Positions 19,280 through 30,386 of a stretch of 64,000 nt of DNA are shown piece by piece. The DNA lies in NCBI GenBank assembly GCA_031127075.1, contig JARIFA010000002.1, forward strand, positions 1 through 64,000, written 5' to 3'. The DNA is from Gemmatimonadota bacterium. GTDB lineage: Bacteria > Gemmatimonadota > Gemmatimonadetes > Gemmatimonadales > Gemmatimonadaceae. Under the pieces are notes generated by a model. The model had not been told where the DNA came from, ran no database searches, and saw only the letters and a program-made list of their open reading frames with translations. A program made the position numbers and the translations under genes. Position 1 is the first letter of the stretch, and each line of letters starts with the position of its first letter.

Positions 19280-20490
19280 TCCGACGGGCGGTGCTGGCCG
19301 CGACGCTCGCGGTCGGCGCGGCGACCGGGCTCGCCGCGCAAGTGCGCCCCTCGACCCTGCCGCCGTCGGCGCAGCAGGGGGTCGAGCGACTGCGAGAGGA
19401 GCAGGCGCAGCTCGACCGGCTCCGCCAAGAACGCGCCGATCTCGAGGAGCGGATGCAACGCCTGCGGAGCAGCGCGCGCGACGTGACCGCCGAGCGGCTC
19501 AATCTCGAGCGACAGGCGATGGCCACGGCGCGCCTCGTGCGCTCCCTCGAGCGGCAGCTCGGGACGCTGCAGGACGAGGTGCTGAACGTGAACTCCTCGC
19601 TCGCGCGGACGCAGGATGAGCTCCGCATCAAGCAGGCCGCGCTCCGCTACCGCGTGCAGGAGATCTACAAGCGTGGGGCGCTGCACGAGGTCGAGGCGCT
19701 GCTCTCCGCCGAGTCGTTCGGCGCCCTCGTCGCGCGGTACAAGTATCTGCACCTCGCCGCGCGCCGCGACCGCGCCCTCGTGGGGCGCGTCACCGTCCTC
19801 TCCGACCAGATCGCCTCGCAACGCACCGTGCTCGAGCGCCTGCGCTCGCAGATCGAGGGGAACCGGCGCGACAAGGAGGAGGAGGAACAGCGCCTGCGAC
19901 GGTTGCAGGGTCAGCGGACCCGGGCGCTCGCGCAGATCGAGGCCGAGACGCAGCGGGCGCAGACGCGCGTGCGGCAGATTCAGCGTGACGAGCAGCGGCT
20001 CTCGAGCGTGATCGCCGCCCTCGAGGCCACACGGCGTCGCGCCGAGGCGCGACCGAACGCCGCGCCGGTCACCAGCTCCCTGACGACCGCCGACCTCGGT
20101 CGCCTCGACTGGCCGGTGGACGGCACGATCGTGTACCGCTTCGGACGGCAGGTGAACCCGGACAACACGTCGATCCGCTGGAACGGCATCGGCATCGGTG
20201 CCGCGGTCGGGACGCCGGTGAAGGCGGTGGAGGCGGGCGAGGTGGTCTTCGCCGAGCCCTCGGGCACCTACGGGCTCACCGTCCTGATCCAGCACGGCGG
20301 CGGCGCGTACTCGCTCTATGCCTCGCTCCAGAACGCGCGCGTGCGGCGCGGCGCGAAGATCGCGAAGGGTGACGTCGTCGGCACCGTTGGGCAGGCCGAC
20401 CCCGACCTCCCACCGCGACTCCATTTCGAGATGCGACCGCGTGACGGCGTCGCGGTCGACCCGCTGGAGTGGCTGAGAGGCCGCCGATGA
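19276..20490 (+). CDS. EnvC-like murein hydrolase activator (degenerate M23)
   Basis: Exported protein of 404 aa: signal peptide, then about 240 residues of coiled coil rich in Arg/Glu/Leu, then a C-terminal LytM/M23 domain from about residue 280. EnvC activates amidases at the septum under control of FtsEX, and the gene directly follows ftsX here. In the M23 domain the first metal site (normally HxGxD) reads NGIGIGA and the YxHL motif reads LYASL, while HFEMR is kept. As in E. coli EnvC, the domain should therefore be non-catalytic and act as an activator. The start at 19276 gives a proper signal peptide and ATGA overlap; the longer track ORF is out. Confidence 0.88.
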   Translation: MIRRAVLAATLAVGAATGLAAQVRPSTLPPSAQQGVERLREEQAQLDRLRQERADLEERMQRLRSSARDVTAERLNLERQAMATARLVRSLERQLGTLQDEVLNVNSSLARTQDELRIKQAALRYRVQEIYKRGALHEVEALLSAESFGALVARYKYLHLAARRDRALVGRVTVLSDQIASQRTVLERLRSQIEGNRRDKEEEEQRLRRLQGQRTRALAQIEAETQRAQTRVRQIQRDEQRLSSVIAALEATRRRAEARPNAAPVTSSLTTADLGRLDWPVDGTIVYRFGRQVNPDNTSIRWNGIGIGAAVGTPVKAVEAGEVVFAEPSGTYGLTVLIQHGGGAYSLYASLQNARVRRGAKIAKGDVVGTVGQADPDLPPRLHFEMRPRDGVAVDPLEWLRGRR

Positions 20491-21575
20491 GCGAGCGTGC
20501 GGGCGCGAAGAAGGGCGCGAAGAAGGGCACGCAGAAGGGCACGCAGAAGGGCACGAAGAAGGGCACGAAGAAGGGCACGCAGAAGGGCACGAAGAAGGGC
20601 ACGAAGAAGGGCACGAAGAAGGGCACGAAGAAGGTTGCGCCGAAGGTCGCCACCGCAGTCGTCACGCAGGCGACGAGGCAGCCGACCGCGAGGCCCACGT
20701 CGGCGGCGAACCCGAAGGCGGAGGTCGGCGGCCTGCTCGGCGCCCACGTCTCCAGCGCAGGCGGCCCGGCACTCACCCCGGGGCGCGGCGACGAGATCGG
20801 CGCCACCGCCATCCAGCTCTTCACCAAGACGCCGAACCAGTGGCGCGAGCCCGAGATCGACACTGAGACGGCCGCTGCGTTCCGTACGGCGCTCGCCGCG
20901 AGTGGCGTACGCTTCACGACGTCACACGACTCCTACCTGATCAACCTCGCCTCCCCCGACGCCACGCTGCGCGCCCGGTCGCTCGACAGCTTCATCCGCG
21001 AGCTGCACCGCTGCCACGCGCTCGGCCTCGACGCGTTGGTGTCGCATCCGGGCAATTTCATCGATGACCGCGCGAGCGGGCTCGCCCGGAACGCCGACGC
21101 CATCACCGAGGCGCTCGAGGCCGCGCCCGGCCCGACGCGGCTCTGCATGGAGCTGACCGCCGGCCAGGGCACCGTCCTCGGCTCGACCTTCGAGGAGATG
21201 GCCGCGCTCCTCGCGCGCGTCCCGGCACGCCTGCAGCACCGACTCGGCGTCTGCCTCGACACCGCGCACGTCTTCGCCGCAGGCTACGACCTGATCGCGG
21301 AGTACGACGGCGTCTGGATGCGCTTCGCCGACGTCATCGGGCTCGAGCGGCTGGGCGTACTGCACCTCAACGACTCCGCCGTGCCGTTCCACTCGCGCAA
21401 GGACCGCCACGCCTTGATCGGCGAGGGACACATCGGCGATGCCCCGTTCCAGCGCATCATGACCGACCCGCGACTCCGCGATGTCCCGAAGATCCTCGAG
21501 ACGCCGAAGGGTGACGATATGGTGACGAACGACCGCCGGATGCTGGCGAAGCTCCGAGGGTTCGCCGCCGCGTGA
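20487..21575 (+). CDS. nfo: deoxyribonuclease IV with Lys-rich repeat N-terminus
   Basis: AP endonuclease of base-excision repair, 362 aa. The TIM-barrel metal-site motifs are intact: GAHVSSAGG, HDSYLINLASP, LVSHPGNF, MELTAGQG, LDTAHVFAAGYD, LHLNDSAVPFHSRKDRHALIGEG. Compared with the usual ~280 residues, there is an extra ~80-residue N-terminal tail made of ten KKGT/QKGT tetrapeptides followed by an Ala/Pro/Thr linker. The tail is strongly basic and probably binds DNA non-specifically. The ATG at 20487 overlaps the EnvC stop (ATGA). A GTG at 20469 in the same frame would add six residues. Last gene of the long operon; a hairpin follows. Confidence 0.95.
   Translation: MSERAGAKKGAKKGTQKGTQKGTKKGTKKGTQKGTKKGTKKGTKKGTKKVAPKVATAVVTQATRQPTARPTSAANPKAEVGGLLGAHVSSAGGPALTPGRGDEIGATAIQLFTKTPNQWREPEIDTETAAAFRTALAASGVRFTTSHDSYLINLASPDATLRARSLDSFIRELHRCHALGLDALVSHPGNFIDDRASGLARNADAITEALEAAPGPTRLCMELTAGQGTVLGSTFEEMAALLARVPARLQHRLGVCLDTAHVFAAGYDLIAEYDGVWMRFADVIGLERLGVLHLNDSAVPFHSRKDRHALIGEGHIGDAPFQRIMTDPRLRDVPKILETPKGDDMVTNDRRMLAKLRGFAAA
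20508..20627 (+). repeat. 12-bp tandem repeat in nfo (10 units)
   Basis: Ten in-frame copies of AAGAAGGGCACG (variants CAGAAGGGCACG and AAGAAGGGCGCG) encode KKGT/QKGT units. The unit is a multiple of three, so gain or loss of copies changes tail length without a frameshift. The near-identical DNA suggests recent slippage expansion. Confidence 0.95.
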
Positions 21576-21582
21576 ACGCGAT

Positions 21583-21616
21583 GGGGGCGGCGATGGCCGA
21601 AGCCACCGCCGCCCCC
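21583..21616. terminator. hairpin between nfo and the convergent lipoprotein gene
   Basis: GGGGGCGGCGATGGC, a CGAA tetraloop and GCCACCGCCGCCCCC form a 15-bp stem with one mismatch, seven bases after the nfo stop. It fits a bidirectional terminator for the ten-gene plus-strand operon and the minus-strand TonB module. Confidence 0.7.
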
Positions 21617-21666
21617 ACCCACCGCAGCGCCCGTATCCCGAGAGGCGCCAACGGTCGGACCGCGAC

Positions 21667-22140
21667 TCAGTTCGCGCCGCCGGTCACCGACACGTTGACC
21701 GTGAACGGGCCGAAGTCGACGTGATTCTCCTCGATGTGCAGGAGACCGAACTGCACCGCGACGCTGCCCGTGGTCCCGCCGGCGGTCAGCGTCCCGGTGA
21801 ACGGGGCTGTACGCGAGAAGGTCACGCCGGTCGCCGGCGTTACCGCGAGCTGGAACACATCGGCGGTCACGTGGTCGTCCGGCTGCCCCTCGGCGTTGAG
21901 GAACTCCGCGGCGACGGTGCGTGACCCGCCAGCCGGGAGGCTGACGGTACCCGTGACGGCGCCGGTCGACGAGATGGTGACGACCGAGGTGACGACCGAT
22001 CCACTGGAGAATGTCAGGCGGATTGACTCAACCTCGGGCTCGACCTCATCAAGGCCGGTGGAATCCGTGCAGGCACCGGCCGCTCCGACGAGGGCGAGCG
22101 CAACGATGAGAGAGGACGTACGGCGAAGGCGAGCAAACAT
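21667..22140 (-). CDS. hypothetical lipoprotein linked to a TonB receptor
   Basis: Protein of 157 aa with a lipoprotein signal (LALVGAAGAC). The mature part is Thr/Val/Gly-rich beta structure and contains a His/Glu patch (HIEENHVDFG) that might bind metal. No family recognised. It is 73 bases downstream of a TonB-dependent receptor on the same strand, so it is probably the surface or periplasmic accessory of that receptor. Function is inference from position. Confidence 0.65.
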   Translation of the reverse strand: MFARLRRTSSLIVALALVGAAGACTDSTGLDEVEPEVESIRLTFSSGSVVTSVVTISSTGAVTGTVSLPAGGSRTVAAEFLNAEGQPDDHVTADVFQLAVTPATGVTFSRTAPFTGTLTAGGTTGSVAVQFGLLHIEENHVDFGPFTVNVSVTGGAN

Positions 22141-22213
22141 CCGTATCTCCGAAGGAAAGAAGGAAGAGGAAAGGGTGAGTGGATACGCATCGCATGCCGT
22201 GCGGACCGACCGG

Positions 22214-24475
22214 TCAGAACTGCACGCGGTACAACAGGGCCACGTTCCGGCCCATATCAGGGATGATCAGCTTGGTGCGGGAGAGGTGATCCCGGATCTC
22301 CGCATCGAGCGCGTTGTCGATCCGCAGCGTGAGCGCGTGGAGCCGCCCGCCGACGAGGAACCGGCGGCCGAACGAGAGGTCGAGCGCGGCGAACCCGGCG
22401 GTCCGCGTCTCGAAATCGCCGAGGCGGTCCTGAGCCGCGGCCCAGCGCACCGCGCCACCCGCTGACCACGCCGCGGTCTCATGCCGGAGGCCGACGCGAC
22501 CATTCAGGGGCGGGATGAACGGGAGATCTCGCGACTCGATCCGCTCCGGCTCTGCCCCGACGCCAGGGATCGTGTCGCGGTCCCCGGAAATCGTCCCGCG
22601 CACCATCGACGCCGTCGCCTCGACGACCAGATGCTCGCGCAGGGTCCACGAGAGGTCCGCTTCGGCGCCGGAGAGCCGCGCGTCCTCGTTGACGTACTGG
22701 AACTTCCAGCGCTCGCCCTGCCGACCGAGCTCACCGACGTTCCGCGCGAAGATGTAGCCTCGCATCCCGTTGCTGAAGACGGCCACCTCAGCGCGGACCC
22801 GTTCACGCTCCAGCCGGAGGAACGCCTCGGCGCCCAGCCCGACTTCCTGATCCAAGCGCGGATTCCCGACATCGTAGGAGTACGCGGCGAGGTGCGGGCC
22901 GTCGGAGTAGAGCTCGTTGAAGTCCGGCGTCCGGAAGGAGCGGCTCACATTCGATCCGATCCGGACGCCGCCCCCGAGCTCGCGAAGGAGGCCGACCGAC
23001 GCCGAGAGCGAGCCGAACGTCCGCGGCGCCGCCGGGACCGCGACGCCACCCACCGTCACGTCCGCCGACTCGAGCGGGATGAAGCGGCCGAGGTCGTAGC
23101 GCACCCCGGCCTGCGCGTGCGTCCGGCCGACCTGTAGCTCCTCGACGGCGAAGAGCCCGGCCGACCAGTCCGCGGTCGACGGCGTGCGCAACGCGCCCGA
23201 GAGATTCACGTCTCGATACTGCAGACGGAGGCCCCACGCGCCGGTCACCCCACCCGCCACCGGCCGATGCCGAGCGACCGCCTCGCCGACGGTCATCTGC
23301 TGCGCGAAACGCGTCGAGACGGAGCCGCTCCCCGTGACCTCGTCGTGCAGGTAGTCGGTGAAGGTCATCGTCGCCCGCGCGGACTCGATGAGCCCCGTCG
23401 CGCCGTGCCAATCCGCCTCGGCGCGCACCGTGTGACGGCGCATCGCGATGTCCACCCCGCCGGGATGGGCACCGACGAAGCCACCCGGCAGCCCGTACTC
23501 ATTGTCGTAGAGGCGATAGGCGACGCCGGCATACCCCCACGGCCGCACGAGCGATGCCGCCACGCCGCCGTTGACCGCGGAGGCACCCGTGTTGGCGAGT
23601 ACCCCGACCGGGGTCCGCACATCCCCGTCCCGTCGCCAGGTCCCCTCCGCGCGGACGGCGAGCGGACCGAGCGGCGCCTCGAACACCCCGCCCGCCGTCG
23701 CGCCGGTGTTCCCCGAGCTGAGCTGGGTGAGCACCGAGCCGTGCAGGTGGTCCACCGCTGCCGTCGGAATCTCCTCACGAATCAGGTTCACCACGCCGCC
23801 GAGAGCGCTGGAGCCGTAGAGGAGCGACATCGGACCGCGCACAACCTCCACGCGCTCCGCGGTCAGCGCCTCGACGGCGACCGCGTGATCCATCGAGGTG
23901 GCGGAGAGGTCACCAGGGCGCATTCCGTCCTCAAGGATGAGCACACGGTCGCCCCCCATCCCCCGCACCACCGGCCGCGCGGTGGCGGGCCCCATGCGAC
24001 CCACCGAGACCCCCGGGAGCCCCGCGACGGTCGCGCCGAGCGTCCCATCGAGCCGCCGGTCGAGCGCGGCGTCGGCGAGCACGCTCGTGGTGGACAGCGC
24101 ATCGGCCGCCCCGCGCTCGCTGATCTGGCCGGTCACGACCGTCGCCGCCATCTGCATCGGGGCCTCGACGAGCGAGAAGGTCAGGGTCAGCGGTATGGCC
24201 TCGACCCGGACCGCCCGCCGCAGCGCCCGGTACCCGATACGCTGTACCACGAGTTCGTGCGTCCCCGCGGGGACGAGCCCGAGCTCGAAGTGTCCATCTT
24301 CGTGCGTGCGCACCTCGCGATGGAGCGCGACGAGGCGCACGACCGCGGCGGCCAAGGGAGTGCCCGAGGCCGAATCACGGACGATGCCGCGCACCGGGAC
24401 CGCGACAGCCTGAGCGCGGAGCGGTACGGACGCGACGCAGAGGGCCATGAGGCCCACGAACGCACGGAACGCCAT
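22214..24475 (-). CDS. TonB-dependent receptor (ZnuD-like)
   Basis: Outer-membrane receptor of 753 aa. A signal peptide is followed by a carboxypeptidase-D regulatory-like domain (about residues 27-105), a plug domain from about 115 (LSTTSVLADAALDRRLDGTL, VVRGMGGDRVLILEDGMR, EVVRGPMSLLYGSSALGGVV) and a 22-strand-type barrel ending in the expected terminal Phe (LYRVQF). The plug's GGDRVLILEDG..GDLSATS..HA pattern is close to that of zinc-type (ZnuD-like) receptors. The small proteins on both sides, with His/Cys patches, fit metal uptake. The exact ligand is uncertain. Confidence 0.88.
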   Translation of the reverse strand: MAFRAFVGLMALCVASVPLRAQAVAVPVRGIVRDSASGTPLAAAVVRLVALHREVRTHEDGHFELGLVPAGTHELVVQRIGYRALRRAVRVEAIPLTLTFSLVEAPMQMAATVVTGQISERGAADALSTTSVLADAALDRRLDGTLGATVAGLPGVSVGRMGPATARPVVRGMGGDRVLILEDGMRPGDLSATSMDHAVAVEALTAERVEVVRGPMSLLYGSSALGGVVNLIREEIPTAAVDHLHGSVLTQLSSGNTGATAGGVFEAPLGPLAVRAEGTWRRDGDVRTPVGVLANTGASAVNGGVAASLVRPWGYAGVAYRLYDNEYGLPGGFVGAHPGGVDIAMRRHTVRAEADWHGATGLIESARATMTFTDYLHDEVTGSGSVSTRFAQQMTVGEAVARHRPVAGGVTGAWGLRLQYRDVNLSGALRTPSTADWSAGLFAVEELQVGRTHAQAGVRYDLGRFIPLESADVTVGGVAVPAAPRTFGSLSASVGLLRELGGGVRIGSNVSRSFRTPDFNELYSDGPHLAAYSYDVGNPRLDQEVGLGAEAFLRLERERVRAEVAVFSNGMRGYIFARNVGELGRQGERWKFQYVNEDARLSGAEADLSWTLREHLVVEATASMVRGTISGDRDTIPGVGAEPERIESRDLPFIPPLNGRVGLRHETAAWSAGGAVRWAAAQDRLGDFETRTAGFAALDLSFGRRFLVGGRLHALTLRIDNALDAEIRDHLSRTKLIIPDMGRNVALLYRVQF

Positions 24476-24567
24476 GGTGGCGTCTCCTGCCGGAGGGATG
24501 TGGACGGACGGGGTCGGAGACCGACGGCCTCGACGACGGCGTGCCCCGTCAGGGCACGCAGGACGGC

Positions 24568-24951
24568 TCAGGCCTGCGGCGGGCCCGTCGCGGGCGGGAT
24601 CCGCCGATTGGTCGAGCGGCGCGCCACGCCGTCACCGGTCGGTCCCCCCTCGTCGACGACCGACGCGGCCGCGACCAGCAGCGGACGCACCGACGGCGGC
24701 AGCGCCGACGCCGTGAGCGACTTCACGACGAGGCAGTCGCCCTCGGCGTGCTGCGGTGGGCAGTGTCGCTCGGACTCACCGTCCCAGTGCGCCACGACCG
24801 CGCCCCCGTGGGGCCCGGTGGCGTCCAGCACCGGGAGCACCACCCCCACCGCCTGCAGCAGCAGGAGGAGGGCCGCGAGGACGCGTGCCGCCGTGTCCAG
24901 CCGCCGACGGCGGGGGACGAACGAGTGGAGGGTGGACGGGACGGGGAACAT
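24568..24951 (-). CDS. small membrane/exported Cys-His protein upstream of the TonB receptor
   Basis: Protein of 127 aa. An N-terminal hydrophobic segment (ARVLAALLLLLQAVGVVLPV) is followed by a short Cys/His cluster (HWDGESERHCPPQHAEGDC) and a Pro-rich tail. I do not recognise a named family; it recalls the small DUF2946-like proteins that sit beside copper- or zinc-related receptors. It is 92 bases upstream of the ZnuD-like receptor on the same strand. A second protein of similar design is at 47628-48110. Confidence 0.6.
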   Translation of the reverse strand: MFPVPSTLHSFVPRRRRLDTAARVLAALLLLLQAVGVVLPVLDATGPHGGAVVAHWDGESERHCPPQHAEGDCLVVKSLTASALPPSVRPLLVAAASVVDEGGPTGDGVARRSTNRRIPPATGPPQA

Positions 24952-25024
24952 CGGGAGGAAGAAGTAGTCGACGGGGGAAGAGGACGGAAGGGGGGCGCGG
25001 CTCTTCCTATCTCGTTAGCCGGGC

Positions 25025-25030
25025 TAGATT
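25025..25030 (+). promoter_or_regulatory. -10 hexamer of a leaderless maeB promoter
   Basis: TAGATT ends six bases before the maeB ATG, so the transcript should begin at or within a base of the A of the start codon. No TTGNNN box is visible at the 17-base position. Confidence 0.5.
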
Positions 25031-25036
25031 TGGGGG

Positions 25037-27310
<2,274 letters not shown>

Positions 27311-27367
27311 AGGCGGGCGCGGCTCCGACCGCCGCCCATGCCCCACCTCTCTCCGTCACCGTACCAC

Positions 27368-28966
27368 ATGACCCAGTCCCGCCAGAGCACCATCGGACTC
27401 GACACCCTCGGCCTCGCCCCGACCGGCACCGTTCACTGGAACCTCGAGGCCCCCGACCTCATCCAGGCGGCCGTGCGCCGCGGCGAGGGGCAGCTCGCCC
27501 ATATGGGCCCGTTCGTGGCCGTCACCTCGCCGCACACCGGCCGGTCCCCCAACGACAAGTTCGTGGTCCGGGAGCCGTCCTCGGAGGCCGACGTCGACTG
27601 GGGCAAGGTCAATCAGCCGATCAGCGAGGCGCATTTCGAGGCGCTGCTCGCGGATGTGCGCGGCTACCTGGACGGCCTCCCCGAGCTCTTCGTCGAGGAT
27701 CTCTTCTGCGGCGCCGATCCGGCGTATCGGCTCAGCTGCCGCTATGTCACGCCGAACGCGTGGCACGCGAACTTCGTCCGGAACATGTTCATCCGGCCGG
27801 CGATCGAGTCGCTCGCGACCTTCGCGCCGAACTTCACGATTCTGCACGCCCCAGAGTTCCAGGCGGACCCGGCACGCCACGGCACCCGCACGTCGACGTT
27901 CATCATCCTGAACCTCGCGCGTCGCACGATTCTCATCGGCGGGACGCGCTACGCCGGCGAGCTCAAGAAGTCGATGTTCACGGTGATGAACTATCTGCTG
28001 CCGAAGCAGGGCGTCCTCTCGATGCACTGCTCGGCGAACATCGGGCCGGCGGGCGACACCGCCCTCTTCTTCGGCCTCTCCGGCACCGGGAAGACGACGC
28101 TCTCCGCCGACCCGGAGCGCGGCCTGATCGGCGACGACGAGCACGGCTGGAGCGATGACGGCGTCTTCAACTTCGAGGGGGGCTGCTACGCGAAGGTCAT
28201 CAACCTCTCGCGCGAGCAGGAACCCGACATCTTCGCCACGACCGAGATGTTCGGGACGATCCTCGAGAACGTCGTCCTCGAGCCGGGGACCCGGCGGGTC
28301 GACTTCGCCAATCAATCCATCACCGAGAACACCCGCGCCTCCTACCCGCTGCATTACATCCGGAACCACGTGCCAAGCGGGCGCGGCGGGCATCCGAAGC
28401 ACGTCGTCTTCCTGACCGCCGATGCGTTCGGCGTCCTGCCACCGATCGCGAAGCTCACCCGCGAGCAGGCGATGTACTACTTCCTCTCCGGGTACACCGC
28501 GAAGCTCGCCGGCACGGAGCGTGGCGTCACCGAGCCGCAGGCGACCTTCTCGGCCTGCTTTGGCGCCGTCTTTCTCGTCTGGCACCCGACGAAGTACGCC
28601 GAGATGCTGGGACACCTCCTCGACCGGCACGGCGCGCAGGTCTGGCTGGTGAACACCGGGTGGAGCGGCGGGAAGTACGGTGTCGGGGCGCGGATGAAAC
28701 TCGGCCACACGCGAGCGATGGTCCGCGCCGCCCTCGCCGGCCAGCTCGACGGTGTGGCGACCGTGACGGATCCGATCTTCGGGCTCCATCTCCCCAGCGC
28801 AGTCCCCGGTGTCCCGTCCGAGGTGCTGCAGCCGCGGAATACGTGGACGGACGGCGCCGCCTACGACGCACAGGCGAAGACCCTCGCGGGGATGTTCGCC
28901 GAGAACATCAAGAAGTTCGGCGCGGCGGTGAGCCCGGCCATCCTCGGCGCGGGCCCGCAGGGATAA
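27368..28966 (+). CDS. pckA: phosphoenolpyruvate carboxykinase (ATP)
   Basis: Gluconeogenic enzyme converting oxaloacetate and ATP to PEP, 532 aa from this start. The P-loop FFGLSGTGKTTLSAD, the metal site GDDEHGWSDDGVFNFEGGCYAK and the Arg-containing substrate loop TGRSPNDKF are intact. The track ORF begins ten codons earlier (27338); MTQSRQSTIG at 27368 matches better the short N-terminus before the TVHWNL region, but neither start has a clear ribosome site. It is 57 bases after maeB and 1 base before an HD-domain gene. Confidence 0.96.
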   Translation: MTQSRQSTIGLDTLGLAPTGTVHWNLEAPDLIQAAVRRGEGQLAHMGPFVAVTSPHTGRSPNDKFVVREPSSEADVDWGKVNQPISEAHFEALLADVRGYLDGLPELFVEDLFCGADPAYRLSCRYVTPNAWHANFVRNMFIRPAIESLATFAPNFTILHAPEFQADPARHGTRTSTFIILNLARRTILIGGTRYAGELKKSMFTVMNYLLPKQGVLSMHCSANIGPAGDTALFFGLSGTGKTTLSADPERGLIGDDEHGWSDDGVFNFEGGCYAKVINLSREQEPDIFATTEMFGTILENVVLEPGTRRVDFANQSITENTRASYPLHYIRNHVPSGRGGHPKHVVFLTADAFGVLPPIAKLTREQAMYYFLSGYTAKLAGTERGVTEPQATFSACFGAVFLVWHPTKYAEMLGHLLDRHGAQVWLVNTGWSGGKYGVGARMKLGHTRAMVRAALAGQLDGVATVTDPIFGLHLPSAVPGVPSEVLQPRNTWTDGAAYDAQAKTLAGMFAENIKKFGAAVSPAILGAGPQG

Positions 28967-28967
28967 C

Positions 28968-30191
28968 GTGGCGGTCCTCCGCGACCCGCTCTGGAACAAC
29001 ATCCGCGCCGACGGGCCCTATCTGCGGCTCGTTGACGCGGCGCCGTTCCAGCGGCTGCGGTATGTGCGCCAACTCGGGCTGGCACACCTCGTATATCCGG
29101 GCGCGACCCACTCGCGATTCGAGCATGCCCTCGGCGCCTATCACCTGACCGGGCTCACCGTCCGTGCGCTCGAGGACGATGGGCAGCTCGACGCGGTCCC
29201 GGAGCTCGATCGGCGTCTGGTGGTCGCCGCGGCGCTCCTGCACGACATCGGGCACTATCCGTTCTCCCACGCCCTCGAGGAGATCGGCGTCCCGCATCAC
29301 GAGGACGTCGCGGCCCCCCTGCTCTGCGAGGGCCCGGTCGCCGCGGTGCTGCGGGAGCACTTCGCCCCGGATGCCCCCGAGCGCGTCCTCGCCCTTGTCC
29401 GCGGGGCGAGCGACTCCCCGCTGCAGGGCCTCATCTCCGGCTCCATCGACCTCGACAAGACCGACTATCTCAAGCGCGACGCGATGATGTGCGGCGTCGC
29501 GTACGGCGAGATCGACGTCGAGCGACTGCGCCACGCCCTCACGGTCGTCCCCGATCCCGATACCGGACGCGCCGTCATCGGCATCCGCGAGAAGGGCCTC
29601 TCCGCGCTCGAGTCGCTGCTCTTCGCGAAGTACCAGATGTACCGGAACGTCTATTGGCAGCACGCGGTCCGGAGCGCCACCGCGATGTACAAGCGGCTGG
29701 TGGAGGACGCGCTCCGTGCCGGGACGATCGACGCCGCACGCCTGGCGGCGTACACCGACGAGGGGCTCCTCCACGACCTGGGCCGGTCCGGCGCGCCGCC
29801 CCTGCTGGCGGCGATCCAGGAGCGGCGCCTGTACAAGCGCGCTGTCGAGGCGCCCGCGGCGTCGCTGCGGGACCTCGACCTCGAATGGATCGCGGAGGAC
29901 CGGGCGCGCACCCGGGCCGCCGAGGACGCCCTCGCCGCCGCCCACGGGCTTCGCCCGGGCGAGCTGCTGCTGGACTACCCACGGAAGACCCGGATGCTCG
30001 GACTCGACCTCCCGCTCGTGATGCGGGATGGCGCGGTCGCGCGCCTCACGGACGACGGGATCGCCGGTGCGATCAACCTCCCCATCCTCGCCGACCAGCT
30101 CTATCGATCCGCCCGCTGGCTCCGGGTCTTCACGGCGTCGCGGGTCGACCTCCCGCGCGACGCCGTCCTCGACGCCCTACGCCGGGCCTGA
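28968..30191 (+). CDS. HD-domain phosphohydrolase (dNTPase-like)
   Basis: Cytoplasmic protein of 407 aa. The HD metal site is complete: H in RFEHALGAYHLTG, HD in LLHDIGHYPFSHALEE, and the distant Asp in SGSIDLDKTDYLKRD. These arrangements match the large family of HD hydrolases related to dGTPases (YwfO/SAMHD1-like). The nucleotide substrate cannot be read from sequence. GTG start one base after the pckA stop, so co-transcribed. The 3' end overlaps a convergent small gene by 15 bases. Confidence 0.85.
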   Translation: MAVLRDPLWNNIRADGPYLRLVDAAPFQRLRYVRQLGLAHLVYPGATHSRFEHALGAYHLTGLTVRALEDDGQLDAVPELDRRLVVAAALLHDIGHYPFSHALEEIGVPHHEDVAAPLLCEGPVAAVLREHFAPDAPERVLALVRGASDSPLQGLISGSIDLDKTDYLKRDAMMCGVAYGEIDVERLRHALTVVPDPDTGRAVIGIREKGLSALESLLFAKYQMYRNVYWQHAVRSATAMYKRLVEDALRAGTIDAARLAAYTDEGLLHDLGRSGAPPLLAAIQERRLYKRAVEAPAASLRDLDLEWIAEDRARTRAAEDALAAAHGLRPGELLLDYPRKTRMLGLDLPLVMRDGAVARLTDDGIAGAINLPILADQLYRSARWLRVFTASRVDLPRDAVLDALRRA

Positions 30192-30386
30192 CGCGTCGCT
30201 CTTCCGGGCACGCCCGTGCGCCTCGGCGAGCAGGCGCCCGATCCCACGATAGAACTGCGCGTCCGATGCCTTCCCCTCCTCCGCCATCGCGAGCGCGCAG
30301 CGCTCCAGCGCGTAGAGGATGTTGCCCAAGTAGAGCTCGGCGATCCCGGCGACCGACTCCGGCTGCTCAGCCACCCGCGGCCTCAC
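30177..30386 (-). CDS. small conserved-looking protein of unknown function
   Basis: Up to 69 aa from a GTG start at 30386, preceded by AGGTGG nine bases upstream; an alternative GTG is at 30374. It is almost entirely helical (GIAELYLGNILYALERCALAMAEEG, then a second helix). No family recognised. It overlaps the end of the PP2C phosphatase gene and runs in the same direction, suggesting coupling. It also overlaps the convergent HD gene by 15 bases. Its helical hairpin could be a small binding partner of the phosphatase; that is speculation. Confidence 0.5.
   Translation of the reverse strand: MRPRVAEQPESVAGIAELYLGNILYALERCALAMAEEGKASDAQFYRGIGRLLAEAHGRARKSDASGPA

Noticed and set aside
20316-20747. 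Antisense ORF with LLRALLRALL repeats
   Set aside because: It is the complement of the KKGT repeat of nfo, not a leucine-rich protein gene.
24476-24567. Cobalamin riboswitch or Fur box before the TonB receptor
   Set aside because: I looked for a B12-box-like motif and a Fur-like palindrome and saw neither in this short gap.
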